Source: an uncultured Alphaproteobacteria bacterium
GTDB taxonomy: Bacteria > Pseudomonadota > Alphaproteobacteria > Methylaequorales > Methylaequoraceae
Direction of reading: 5' to 3'
Assembly (NCBI GenBank): GCA_902550225.1
Contig: CACCYL010000003.1
Location: 70,213-134,212 of the forward strand
DNA: 64,000 bases
Notes under the pieces: generated by a model
What the model saw: the letters and a program-made list of their open reading frames with translations, nothing else
Databases searched by the model: none
What the model was told of the DNA's origin: nothing
In this document: in pieces, positions 34,851 through 43,369 of the stretch
How the letters are laid out: every line of letters starts with the position of its first letter
How positions within the stretch are numbered: position 1 is the first letter of the stretch
Translations under genes and position numbers: made by a program

Positions 34851-35017
34851 CTGTAAATTGATATCCAGTGAGTTGAAAGACATTTAATGTCTAAATTTTC
34901 AGATGTTCCCGAAGTAAGCAACTCCGAGGTATTATAATTTTCAAGATCCTTTTTAAATGAAAAACTAGATTTACTTCTGTTTCTGTCAAATCTAAGATTT
35001 TGAATTAAGTTCAACAT
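34841..35017 (-). CDS. Hypothetical 58-aa protein
   Basis: Below the ORF-track cutoff; translated by hand. ATG at 35017 to TAA at 34841-34843 gives a soluble, basic N-terminal protein beginning MLNLIQNLRFDRNRSKSSFS and ending CLSTHWISIYRKQ. It has no signal peptide or membrane helix. It fills a gap of more than 400 nt on the same strand as, and 36 nt downstream of, the 104-aa secreted-protein gene. It ends inside the terminator stem of the facing small transcript. No family recognised; coding status rests on the open frame and position. Confidence 0.45.
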   Translation of the reverse strand: MLNLIQNLRFDRNRSKSSFSFKKDLENYNTSELLTSGTSENLDIKCLSTHWISIYRKQ

Positions 35018-35053
35018 AGTAATTACAACGACATACCGTAAAAATGTTTAATT

Positions 35054-35368
35054 TTATCTTAATAAGTGTTTTCTAAATTCACAGACAGCTGTAAAATAAG
35101 GATCATCTGATCTTGGCTGAGTTGATAGTACATTTCTTCTGATATCACAATTTTCTGCAATCATTGAATTTAAAAGATGTCCTGCGTTCTGAAAACCTGA
35201 ATGAATTGCAATGAATAAATTGTCAGAGTTTTTGCATTTAGCCAAATCTTCTTTTATTTTTCCATCAGATGTATTTTGATTGTAGACAACTTTACACCAA
35301 TGAGCAGAAAAGGTGTAGTTTGAGTACGAACCTAGAAAAGAAAATACGAGAAAAATAATTATTTTCAT
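35054..35368 (-). CDS. Small secreted Cys-containing hypothetical protein
   Basis: A 104-aa protein with a signal peptide (to about residue 20, MKIIIFLVFSFLGSYSNYTFSA) and a short mature domain with four cysteines (HWCKV, LAKCKN, ENCDIRR, AVCEFRK) suited to two disulfides in the periplasm. I know no characterised family; small proteins with a WCK...C...CD...C pattern occur in other alphaproteobacteria. It overlaps the PAP2 gene by 4 nt, so it is probably co-expressed with the envelope-lipid cluster. Confidence 0.75.
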   Translation of the reverse strand: MKIIIFLVFSFLGSYSNYTFSAHWCKVVYNQNTSDGKIKEDLAKCKNSDNLFIAIHSGFQNAGHLLNSMIAENCDIRRNVLSTQPRSDDPYFTAVCEFRKHLLR

Positions 35369-36147
35369 ATAAATATCCTCCAGTACATTAATTTAAAAAG
35401 ATCAATAAGGGAAAATTTATGTTTTTTTTTTATCTTCTCAATCTTCTTTTTAAAAAATTTATCGTAAAATAAAATAGGAATAATAGATCCTAAATAAGCT
35501 CCAGCAACTAAATCACTCGGAAAGTGCATTGACATAAAGATTCTCGATAATCCCATCATCGTTGCTATTAATATAATAATAAAAAAATATCTTCTAAAAT
35601 AAATAATAAATAACAATGCCAAAGTAAATGCTGCTTGAGTGTGTCCTGATGGAAATGAGCTAATTTTGTGCTCAAAATTAAAAAAATTAAATCTTTCGTA
35701 TCCCTCTAAGAAAAAATATTTTGGACGTGTCACTCCAAATATATACTTAAGAATATTACAAATTATTCCCGCTAAAGCTAAAGAAAATATAAAATGTTTG
35801 GACACTAACGAAATATAAATAAAGAGGTCTTCTATCTTTTCTCGACTGTAATTTGTCTTATCTTTAATTACGGAAAACTTCTTCTTGTCATTCAAAATGG
35901 ACTTAACATTCAAATTTACAAATAAAATCAAAGAAAACAAAATAATAAAATTTAATGGGTCCAAAATATCAGAAATTGGATCAATCACCTCCTTAAAAAA
36001 ATTAAAAATTAGTCCTGGAAAAGACCTTGACAATTCAAATAAAAAAATATCAAGGAAATTAAAAAAAATTAAAATTATTAAAGTTACGTATACAAAAAAT
36101 CTAACTGATGTTAAAAAATTAAGGTCTTTTAAATCTTTAACAATCAA
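35365..36147 (-). CDS. PAP2-family membrane phosphatase
   Basis: A 260-aa protein with about six membrane helices and the three acid-phosphatase motifs: KYIFGVTRPKYF, SFPSGHTQ, and SRIFMSMHFPSDLVAG. It dephosphorylates a lipid phosphate on the periplasmic side of the inner membrane. Next to an ArnT-like transferase, a GT2 and a LABN protein, LpxE/LpxF-like lipid A phosphatase or undecaprenyl-pyrophosphate phosphatase activity is likely. Sequence alone does not choose. It overlaps both neighbours by 4 nt. Confidence 0.88.
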   Translation of the reverse strand: MIVKDLKDLNFLTSVRFFVYVTLIILIFFNFLDIFLFELSRSFPGLIFNFFKEVIDPISDILDPLNFIILFSLILFVNLNVKSILNDKKKFSVIKDKTNYSREKIEDLFIYISLVSKHFIFSLALAGIICNILKYIFGVTRPKYFFLEGYERFNFFNFEHKISSFPSGHTQAAFTLALLFIIYFRRYFFIIILIATMMGLSRIFMSMHFPSDLVAGAYLGSIIPILFYDKFFKKKIEKIKKKHKFSLIDLFKLMYWRIFI

Positions 36148-37748
36148 TTTTTATAAACCTTAAAAATAACATTTTCACCTTTTGAATAATTAAAACCTGT
36201 AAATTCTTCGATTAGTAAAAATTCAGAAAAATTTTCATTATTTTTTATATTTTTACTTATTATATCGGTAACAATAAGTAAAATTTTTTCTTCTTCCCCT
36301 TTCTTATAACTTAAAATACTGGATGAGTTTGAAGATTTATGTGAGGTTAGAAATAGTAAACTGGGTTCATTGAAACCAACTGTAAAGATTTTTTCAACAC
36401 TGCTCTCGTGTTTTTTCATTATCATGTTTATTCTATCTGAAATCCACAAAACTTCCAATCTTGGTAAGAGAAAAAAAATTAATACAAAGTAAGTAAAAAT
36501 TTGAAAACATCCAGAAGAAATTAAAACTGATTTAATATTTTGTTTGTAAGTTTCTTTTAAAAGAAACAAAGAAAGGATTAAATATAAAACTATAATAAAC
36601 ACAAAGTTAATGTCAAATTCTGAAAACTGATGTATTGAAAATGTTATTAATGAAATTATAGTCAGAGGAAATAATACAATTGGAAATAATGAAAATTTCA
36701 TTAACTTTTTGTTATAATCACATTCAGTAATAAACTTTGCAACTAAAATACTTAATGGAAGGTAAGCTGGATATATATAATGAGGTAATTTAGTTGGAAC
36801 TAGCTCAAAAATAATTAAGGGAAAACCAAAACTTATTATTAGATAAAGTAAAAAGTCGTCCTTTTTAAGGATATACTTAAATCTTTCTTTCATTTGTAAA
36901 AAAAGATTAATTATAAAAATAGACCCAGGCCAAAAAAAAATAAAAAGCAATAGTGAATGATACCCTGGAGGAAAACCGTGTGACTCCTGACCTGACCTGA
37001 CTTTATTGAAAAAATCGTTACCGACCGACTCATACCAAAAAGCACCTCCTGATTTAATATTTATCAAAACAAACCATGGAATTGTAATCAAAAGCAAAAG
37101 AACAAATCCAAAAGTTGACCAAATATTTTTTATAAAATTTCTTTTTCTTAAAATAGAAAAAATTATTAATGGAAAAAATGTAAAAATTATTATGATAGGT
37201 CCTTTAATTAAGATACCGAAAGACATCGCAACCCAAAAAAATATTTTATTAAGAAAACTCAGGTTTCTAAAATTTATAAGTTTGTAAATTATCAAGTTAC
37301 ATATTCCTATAAATAAGAATAGTAAACCATCAGTTTTTGCCTGGTGAATTTCAGATATTGTTAGAAAAGAAAAAATTAAAAAAAATACAGTCAAGAATGC
37401 TATTTGTTCATTTTCAATATTTCTAATAATTACAAAAATTAAAAAAAAGCTTATAAAAACTCCTAATATCGATGGTAATCTATATATCGAAATTTTATCA
37501 TATGGATAACTCCCAAAAATTGAATTCATTAACGATTGTGTCCAATAAATACCGATTGGCTTTTTATATCTTTTTTCTTGTACCATTTTTATGTCAATAA
37601 AATCCTTTTCAATTAACATTGTTTTAGACGCAGTTGCAAAGCGTGCTTCATCTCTATCCATTACTGGAAGTTTAAAAATCCCCTGAAGATAGATTAAAAA
37701 ACAAATAAATAAGAAAAAAAGAAATCTTTTATTAAAAGAAATATTCAT
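36144..37748 (-). CDS. ArnT-like lipid A glycosyltransferase (GT39/GT83)
   Basis: A 534-aa polytopic membrane protein with about 12 hydrophobic segments. The first periplasmic loop PVMDRDEARFATASKTML carries the catalytic Asp/Glu typical of ArnT-type enzymes. KKPIGIYWTQSLM and ELVPTKLPHYIYPAYLPLS are further landmarks. It should transfer an amino sugar from a polyprenyl-phosphate carrier to lipid A. The GT2 and LABN genes downstream in the opposite orientation could supply the carrier-linked sugar, as FlmF/FlmK do in Francisella. Confidence 0.88.
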   Translation of the reverse strand: MNISFNKRFLFFLFICFLIYLQGIFKLPVMDRDEARFATASKTMLIEKDFIDIKMVQEKRYKKPIGIYWTQSLMNSIFGSYPYDKISIYRLPSILGVFISFFLIFVIIRNIENEQIAFLTVFFLIFSFLTISEIHQAKTDGLLFLFIGICNLIIYKLINFRNLSFLNKIFFWVAMSFGILIKGPIIIIFTFFPLIIFSILRKRNFIKNIWSTFGFVLLLLITIPWFVLINIKSGGAFWYESVGNDFFNKVRSGQESHGFPPGYHSLLLFIFFWPGSIFIINLFLQMKERFKYILKKDDFLLYLIISFGFPLIIFELVPTKLPHYIYPAYLPLSILVAKFITECDYNKKLMKFSLFPIVLFPLTIISLITFSIHQFSEFDINFVFIIVLYLILSLFLLKETYKQNIKSVLISSGCFQIFTYFVLIFFLLPRLEVLWISDRINMIMKKHESSVEKIFTVGFNEPSLLFLTSHKSSNSSSILSYKKGEEEKILLIVTDIISKNIKNNENFSEFLLIEEFTGFNYSKGENVIFKVYKN

Positions 37749-37799
37749 TGCTATATACGCTCACTAGATTAGATTTAAAAAATATCATAACATCCGAAA

Positions 37800-38507
37800 A
37801 TGAAAAATTTTAGTATAATCATACCAATTTATAACGAATCTGAGTCAATATTTGATTTAATCAAAGAAATACATTCCGAATTTAAAAAAAATACTCCAGA
37901 ATTAATTATAGTTGATGATGGAAGCAATGACGATTTCTATAAACAAAGAGATGAATTAAAAAAGTTAAAAGTAAAAATTCTTCGACACAAAAAAAATCTT
38001 GGAAAATGTAGAGCAATGCTAACTGGTATCTCAAATGCAAGAAATAATTTAATTTGTATTATGGATGGCGATGGACAAAACCCTCCATATGAAGTTAAAA
38101 AAATGATTGCCTTTTGGCAAAATTTATCAAAAAAAGAACAAGATAATTCTCTCATATGTGGAAATAGAAAAATAAGGAAAGATACCTTTATAAAAAGATT
38201 AAGTTCAAAAGTTGCAAATACTACAAGAAAATTTTTACTAAAAGATGATTGTAATGACACAGCATGTGCTTTGAAAATTTTTAATCGTTCTAATTATTTA
38301 AAAATAAAATATTTTAGGAATATGCATCGATTTCTTCCTGCACTATTCAAAATGAACAATTGTAAAATATTTAATGTTCAGGTTGACGACAGATTAAGAT
38401 ACAGTGGCGTCTCAAAATATTCTTTTAATAATAGATTTTGGGTGGGTATTATAGATTTAATCAGAGTATATTTTTTAATAAGAAAAGGAGAAACAAATGG
38501 AGACTGA
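37800..38507 (+). CDS. GT2 glycosyltransferase (polyprenyl-phosphate glycosyl transferase type)
   Basis: A 235-aa GT-A fold enzyme. SIIIPIYNESESIFDLI opens the domain, LIIVDDGSNDD binds nucleotide sugar, LICIMDGDGQNPPYEVKKM holds the DxD-type motif, and RYSGVSKYSF corresponds to the acceptor loop. It lacks the C-terminal membrane helices of ArnC, so it resembles dolichyl-phosphate-mannose-synthase-like or FlmF-like enzymes. It probably loads the sugar used by the divergent ArnT-like transferase. It overlaps the LABN gene by 11 nt. Confidence 0.88.
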   Translation: MKNFSIIIPIYNESESIFDLIKEIHSEFKKNTPELIIVDDGSNDDFYKQRDELKKLKVKILRHKKNLGKCRAMLTGISNARNNLICIMDGDGQNPPYEVKKMIAFWQNLSKKEQDNSLICGNRKIRKDTFIKRLSSKVANTTRKFLLKDDCNDTACALKIFNRSNYLKIKYFRNMHRFLPALFKMNNCKIFNVQVDDRLRYSGVSKYSFNNRFWVGIIDLIRVYFLIRKGETNGD

Positions 38508-38799
38508 ACAAATTTGGCTTATAATTGGATTCATTGGTCAAACAATTTTTGCATCCCGCTTCCTTGTACAATGGGTTGTAAGTGAAAGAGCAGCGAAAAG
38601 TATAATTCCTAACATTTTTTGGTGGATAAGTTTGGCTGGCAGTATGATTTTGTTAAGTTATGCAATTCATAAGGCTGATCCTGTATTTATCGTTGGGCAA
38701 TCATGCGGTTTTTTAATATATTCAAGAAATATTTATCTAATTAAAAAGGAAGGAAAAAATAAAAAGAATGACCCAACTAAAATTATGAAAGTTAACTAG
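38497..38799 (+). CDS. Lipid A biosynthesis N-terminal-domain (LABN) protein
   Basis: A 100-aa protein with three hydrophobic helices. IGFIGQTIFASRFLVQWVVSERAAKSIIP and FWWISLAGSMILLSYAIHKADPVFIVGQSCGFLIYSRNIYL define the LABN domain. Stand-alone copies are inner-membrane proteins adjacent to GT2/ArnT genes for lipid A decoration. The start lies within the GT2 3' end, and its stop shares a base with the next GTG start. Confidence 0.92.
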   Translation: METEQIWLIIGFIGQTIFASRFLVQWVVSERAAKSIIPNIFWWISLAGSMILLSYAIHKADPVFIVGQSCGFLIYSRNIYLIKKEGKNKKNDPTKIMKVN

Positions 38800-39413
38800 T
38801 GGGATCTAAGAATGAAGAAATACACGATTTCCTAATTGAAAAAAGTAGAAAATTTCCATTTATAAAGAATGAAATCAGTAATAATGGAGTGTTAAAAATA
38901 ACAAAACAAAATATTGATTTATTTTCTTTCATAGTCAAAACAATTATAGCCCAACAAATATCAAATGAAGTGGCAGAAATATTATGGAAAAGATTATGTT
39001 CTCAACTAGGAAAAAATTCTGTATCAATTAAAAGTTTTAAAAATATTAGTTTCTTAAAAGAACTTCTTATTACAACAAAGATTTCGAAATCAAAGATTAA
39101 CTATATATCGGAGCTATATATTGCAATGTTAAAAAAAAAAATAGACGAACATATACTTTTGAAAAAGACTGAAGATGAAATTAATTCTTTATTACAAGGA
39201 TATAAAGGAATAGGGCAATGGACATGCAATATGATACATATTTTTTATTACAAAAAATTAAATATCTTTCCTGAAAATGATCTTGTAATAAAAAAAACTC
39301 TCAAGAAATTAAACTTACTAGAAAAAAGAAAAATTAGTTTTCAGGAAAATTATTCTCCTTATCTTTCAATTTTCTCTCTTCATCTGTGGAAGATGTCTAA
39401 GAGGATTTTGTAA
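38799..39413 (+). CDS. DNA-3-methyladenine glycosylase, AlkA-like (HhH-GPD)
   Basis: A 204-aa helix-hairpin-helix glycosylase. FIVKTIIAQQISNEVAEILWKRL matches the conserved IISQQ helix, LLQGYKGIGQWTCNMIHIFY is the HhH, and NIFPENDLVIKK carries the catalytic Asp. It excises alkylated purines in base-excision repair. The start is GTG (38799) overlapping the LABN stop; no ATG is near. Its last 48 nt overlap the convergent hemY gene, an unusually long convergent overlap. Confidence 0.9.
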   Translation: MGSKNEEIHDFLIEKSRKFPFIKNEISNNGVLKITKQNIDLFSFIVKTIIAQQISNEVAEILWKRLCSQLGKNSVSIKSFKNISFLKELLITTKISKSKINYISELYIAMLKKKIDEHILLKKTEDEINSLLQGYKGIGQWTCNMIHIFYYKKLNIFPENDLVIKKTLKKLNLLEKRKISFQENYSPYLSIFSLHLWKMSKRIL

Positions 39414-40703
39414 GAATTCTTTAAAAAAATCAATGTCTTTATGCTTCTCAAATTTACTTTTTGACCAAATTATTTGTCCAAATGCACTGCAGTTCTGACA
39501 AGTTAGTTGCCATTCTTTTTTTTCAGAATTACATGCAGAGCACTTCCACTTTGGATCAGGTAAAATAATTCCATCATCACTGAAGGCTTGTGGTTCTTCA
39601 GTTTTTTCAGAGATCTTTTTATATAAACTTATAACACGATGATCCCTTTCGGTTTTTTTAATTTGATCTAGATATTTCAGAGCTTCTCCCCAAATTTTTG
39701 CTTCAAAACTTGCAAATGCTAAGCTTAACTTAGTTTCATTAGATTTCTCATTAGCATATTTTTTTAAAGTTTTAACAATCAGTCTGTATCGTTTTAAAGC
39801 TTCTTTTTCCCCTTGGGCCCTATACTGCATGAAAGTTTTAATAATATCAATACAAAGAAGTTGACTCCATGTTGTACTCAACACTCCAACAGCTTTCTTA
39901 AAATTTTGCTGATCTATGTAAAATTTTATAGTTTCGTTTACTACTGGTATAGATTGATTACATAGTTTATATGCATCTAAAGCTTGAGCTCCAATTAAAA
40001 TCTTAAGATTGGCTAAATTACTTTTAAGTTGGTCTGGAATTTTTTTTAAATTATTGATCGTATCATGAGCGAGCTTCCAGTTTTTTTCAAATGCATAAAT
40101 TCTCGACAACTTTTCGTTAAACCAGATATCATCAGGATACTTTTTACATAAATTTAAAAGAGCAACTTTTGCTTCCTTTTGATTTTTATTTTTTAAGAAC
40201 AAAACTATTTTTCCTCTCTCAGCAACATATTGAGCCCTAGGAATAGATTCTAAAACTCTCAAGTATTTAAATGATTCATTAAGATCGTTTTTAATAAGAG
40301 ACGAATTAAAAAGCATAAAAGTAGTAAAAAAATCATTTTTCAAATACTTTTTAAGCATTCTAGAATTTTTTTCTATGTTACTTGAATCCCCTGTCAGAAG
40401 TGCATCAGCAATATTGTCCAAGCTTTTATTTGCCAATTTTAGATATTTTTCATTTCTTTTTATACGAAAGTTTTTAGGTATATTTTTTATAGACGTGAAG
40501 GTATATATGACAATTGAAAAAGTTGATAAAATAACAACAACAATGAATATAAGCCCTAAAAGGTTTGTCTCAAAAAAATAATTTTCCCAAAATATTTCAA
40601 CTTTACCTGGATTTTCAGACAACCAAACTACGACGGAAGAAGTAAATATAAAAATTAGAAAAAGTTTAAAAACTTTAATCACTAATTTCACCCACGATTT
40701 CAA
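39366..40703 (-). CDS. hemY: HemY-like TPR membrane protein with C-terminal zinc ribbon
   Basis: A 445-aa protein. Two N-terminal membrane helices with the HemY_N pattern (WLSENPGKVEIFWENYFFETN) precede a long TPR-like helical region. The C-terminus has PDPKWKCSACNSEKKEWQLTCQNCSAFGQIIW, a CxxC-x10-CxxC rubredoxin/zinc-ribbon-like knuckle. HemY is encoded with hemC/hemD in proteobacteria but is not the oxidase named hemY in Bacillus. The precise role in heme synthesis is unsettled. It overlaps the Mic60-like gene by 29 nt. Confidence 0.88.
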   Translation of the reverse strand: MKSWVKLVIKVFKLFLIFIFTSSVVVWLSENPGKVEIFWENYFFETNLLGLIFIVVVILSTFSIVIYTFTSIKNIPKNFRIKRNEKYLKLANKSLDNIADALLTGDSSNIEKNSRMLKKYLKNDFFTTFMLFNSSLIKNDLNESFKYLRVLESIPRAQYVAERGKIVLFLKNKNQKEAKVALLNLCKKYPDDIWFNEKLSRIYAFEKNWKLAHDTINNLKKIPDQLKSNLANLKILIGAQALDAYKLCNQSIPVVNETIKFYIDQQNFKKAVGVLSTTWSQLLCIDIIKTFMQYRAQGEKEALKRYRLIVKTLKKYANEKSNETKLSLAFASFEAKIWGEALKYLDQIKKTERDHRVISLYKKISEKTEEPQAFSDDGIILPDPKWKCSACNSEKKEWQLTCQNCSAFGQIIWSKSKFEKHKDIDFFKEFLQNPLRHLPQMKREN

Positions 40704-41700
40704 GTAATTGCGATTCTAGTAATCTTAATTTTTCTTGAATATTAGAAAATCTTGAAGCGTCTTCAACCCAAATATCAATTTCATTATCATCAATATTCGA
40801 TAATTTTAAAGTTTCTACGGCTCCTTGTAAGTTTCCAATAATTAGATATTCTTTTGCCTTTACTAATACTTGCCTGAAATTATAAACTTCATATGGAATC
40901 TTCTCACTTTTTTCTGAATAGTCATTTACTCTAGTTACTTTGTAAGTACTATTAAAAATATCCTTTATGTAGTTTACCAAGTTTTCTCTTGAGTTTAAGA
41001 TCTCACTGAATTCTCTTGATGTCTTATCAAAATTTGTATTTATAAATCTATCAATATCTTCTTCATAAAAATTAATTTTTTCATTCAGCCTATCTAACAA
41101 ATTTGTAACTTTAATTACATTGGAGATTTCAATGTCTTGTAAATTTATAATAGAACTTTTAACTTCAGGATTGTTATTAAAAATTGAAATAAGAGTATCT
41201 AATTCCTTCTTTAAACTTTGCCTTCTGTCAAATTTATTTTTTAAACTTAACAAGGAATTTAAAATAATATATTTTTCAGCATAGTAAAATTCCGAATTTA
41301 CTAATCTTCTGCTCTCGTAATTATTTAGTTGTTGAGTTAAATCTGAAATTTTTCTATTGGCTCTAGATAGCTTTTCAGTGTTTTCAAATGATTCTTGTTT
41401 TAAAAGATCAATTTTTTCACTTAAATAAATAATTTGTTCATTAAAATTATTATCACTCTTTTTTTTATAATTTTTTTTTTCTATCCCATCAGGAGAAATT
41501 GATCCGTTATTATCAAAATTTTTAGAGATAAAATCTTTTACATTTAAATTATTTATATAAAAAAAAATCAAGATTGTAGAGATAAATATAGAGAGTATGA
41601 TAATAATATATTTCTTGATTCTATTACGCTTTTTGTACTGATTTCTCTCCAAATCAATAAAATCACCTTTAGGGGGTGATGATTTATTTGACTCATTCAA
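40675..41700 (-). CDS. Mitofilin/Mic60-like inner-membrane protein (COG4223)
   Basis: A 341-aa protein: short cytoplasmic N-terminus, one transmembrane helix (YIIIILSIFISTILIFFYI, about residues 31-49), a long coiled-coil (IDLLKQESFENTEKLSRANRKISDLTQQLNNYE), and a C-terminal helical domain. The tail AKEYLIIGNLQGAVETLKLSNIDDNEIDIWVEDASRF matches the mitofilin signature (AxxALxxGDLxxAxxxL...W...A). The position between hemD and hemY is where alphaproteobacterial Mic60 is encoded. Mic60 bends membranes and forms envelope contact sites, a role inferred here from the family. Confidence 0.82.
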   Translation of the reverse strand: MNESNKSSPPKGDFIDLERNQYKKRNRIKKYIIIILSIFISTILIFFYINNLNVKDFISKNFDNNGSISPDGIEKKNYKKKSDNNFNEQIIYLSEKIDLLKQESFENTEKLSRANRKISDLTQQLNNYESRRLVNSEFYYAEKYIILNSLLSLKNKFDRRQSLKKELDTLISIFNNNPEVKSSIINLQDIEISNVIKVTNLLDRLNEKINFYEEDIDRFINTNFDKTSREFSEILNSRENLVNYIKDIFNSTYKVTRVNDYSEKSEKIPYEVYNFRQVLVKAKEYLIIGNLQGAVETLKLSNIDDNEIDIWVEDASRFSNIQEKLRLLESQLLEIVGEISD

Positions 41701-42448
41701 TTAACTTCTCCTTTTTGCACACGTCTCTAATTAATTTCAGCATGCCTCTTTCATTTGGTTGTGAACAAACGAAAACCTTGTCAAATTTTAGTTCTTGTAT
41801 TTCTTCTGCGATTGAGTCACTTAAGGTAAGAATTTTTTTTCCCCTGTGTTTTTGCATCAAGCCTAACTTAGATAATTCTTTTTTGAAAGAAATAGCAGTT
41901 CTTCTTGAAAATAATGTTATTAACCCATCCTTACATGACTTAAAAAAATTTTCAAACCTTTCTGCCCTTTGATTAATCATAATAGACTTATAGCAACTTA
42001 TTTGTTTGTAATAACAACCCTCACTGCTAAAAAAATTTTCTAAATCTGAGTTTTGTATTTTAGAGGTAGGGTGAAGAATTCTGATATTTTTCTGCAAAAA
42101 AGGCTTCATCTTAGTCTTCAAATCATTGGAGTCACCTTTAATGTTGGCCACGTTTGCATATCCAATTTTTTTTGCTAAATTAAAAGTTCCGTCACCAATT
42201 ACAAAAATTTTTTTTTTGTGTTCTATCTTTTGAAAGTTTCTCAATCCATTTTTGCTTGTAAATAAAACAAAGTCGTAGTCTACATTTTTGTCAAACTCAT
42301 ATTTACATTTAATTATTTGAATTAATGGGGCTAAATAGCACTCAAATAAATTTTTATCTAAATATTTAGAAAAATTTAGAGCGTCTATTTCTGGTCTGGT
42401 AAGCAAAATTTTTACTTTTTTATCTAATTTGATTTTTAATTTTGACAC
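41693..42448 (-). CDS. hemD: Uroporphyrinogen-III synthase
   Basis: A 251-aa protein, highly diverged as usual for HemD. KILLTRPEIDALNFSKYL at the N-terminus, DYDFVLFTSKNGLRNF, KKIFVIGDGTFNLAKKIGY and the late LITLFSRRTAISFKKEL / KILTLSDSIAEEIQELKFDKVFV are the family positions. It closes and inverts ring D of hydroxymethylbilane. It overlaps hemC by 29 nt and the Mic60-like gene by 8 nt, which fits one hemC-hemD-mic60-hemY operon. Confidence 0.88.
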   Translation of the reverse strand: MSKLKIKLDKKVKILLTRPEIDALNFSKYLDKNLFECYLAPLIQIIKCKYEFDKNVDYDFVLFTSKNGLRNFQKIEHKKKIFVIGDGTFNLAKKIGYANVANIKGDSNDLKTKMKPFLQKNIRILHPTSKIQNSDLENFFSSEGCYYKQISCYKSIMINQRAERFENFFKSCKDGLITLFSRRTAISFKKELSKLGLMQKHRGKKILTLSDSIAEEIQELKFDKVFVCSQPNERGMLKLIRDVCKKEKLIE

Positions 42449-43337
42449 CTAATTTATAACTTTCTGACTTGAAGTTTTTAATATCTAGACAAATTTTGTC
42501 CTTAACGCATCTGGCACCATCTTGTGAGAATGCTATAAAATTAAAAATAATTTTGTCTTTATTATTTATTTTTTTTAGGATTGCGTAACCACCAACTGGC
42601 GTCTGGCATGAACCATCAAGGGCATTTAAAAAAATCCTTTCACATTCAGTCTCAAGGAACGTTTTGGTATGATTTAGTTTTCTAATAACTTTGTTTAAAT
42701 TAATATTTTTAACGTTTACTACTAATGCTATTGTTCCCTGTCCCAAAGCGGGAACCATTACTCGTGGATCTATTGTTTTATACGATTTTTTTATATCTAA
42801 TCTTTTAAGACCTGCATGTGCGAGAATAATTGCGTCATAACTTTTTTCTTTTAGTTTTTTTAGTCTAGTATCAACATTTCCACGTATATCTTTGATTATT
42901 AGGTCAGGCCTTATTTTTTTTATTTGCATTGCTCGCCTTATTGAGGAGGTTCCAATAATTGATTTTGCTGGAAGTTCTTTAATATTTGAATTTCTATTTG
43001 AAACAATTGCATCTCTAAAATTTTCTCTTTTGAGTGTCGCAGCTATTTCAATTCCTTTTGGCAACTTTGTTGGCAAATCTTTGAGAGAATGAATTCCTAA
43101 ATTGATTTCAAATTTTAATAATGCTTCATCTATCTCTTTTGAAAATAAACCTTTGTTGCCAAGATCAGAAATTTTTTCATTTAAAAATCTGTCTCCAGTT
43201 GTTTTAAAAAATTTTTTTTGAATTTTAATTCTTGAAGAAACATTTTTACTTAGCTGATTTTCGAAAATATCGATATGCTTTTTTGCTAAAAGACTTTCTC
43301 GTGATCCGACAATTATATTTTCAGAATTATTATGCAT
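42420..43337 (-). CDS. hemC: Porphobilinogen deaminase (hydroxymethylbilane synthase)
   Basis: A 305-aa enzyme. IIVGSRESLLAKKH at the N-terminus, HSLKDLPTKLP, IGTSSIRRAMQIKKIRPDL, IRGNVDTRLKKL, ALGQGTIALV, and LDGSCQTPVGGYA with the dipyrromethane-cofactor Cys are all present. It polymerises four porphobilinogens. It is the first gene of the heme cluster. The first 16 codons and the upstream region are duplicated 347 bp away (see the hemC fragment at 43607-43684). Confidence 0.96.
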   Translation of the reverse strand: MHNNSENIIVGSRESLLAKKHIDIFENQLSKNVSSRIKIQKKFFKTTGDRFLNEKISDLGNKGLFSKEIDEALLKFEINLGIHSLKDLPTKLPKGIEIAATLKRENFRDAIVSNRNSNIKELPAKSIIGTSSIRRAMQIKKIRPDLIIKDIRGNVDTRLKKLKEKSYDAIILAHAGLKRLDIKKSYKTIDPRVMVPALGQGTIALVVNVKNINLNKVIRKLNHTKTFLETECERIFLNALDGSCQTPVGGYAILKKINNKDKIIFNFIAFSQDGARCVKDKICLDIKNFKSESYKLGVKIKNQIR

Positions 43338-43369
43338 ATACTTTATTTTATTTTACTATTATAAGAAAA
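43281..43369. repeat. Direct repeat copy A: hemC 5' end and upstream
   Basis: This 89-nt stretch covers the first 19 codons of hemC plus 32 nt upstream of its ATG. It aligns without gaps to 43628-43716 (offset 347) with about 9 mismatches. The best-conserved block runs from AGACTTTCTCGTGATCC to TTACTATTATAAGAAAA. It is the functional, in-frame copy. Confidence 0.85.
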
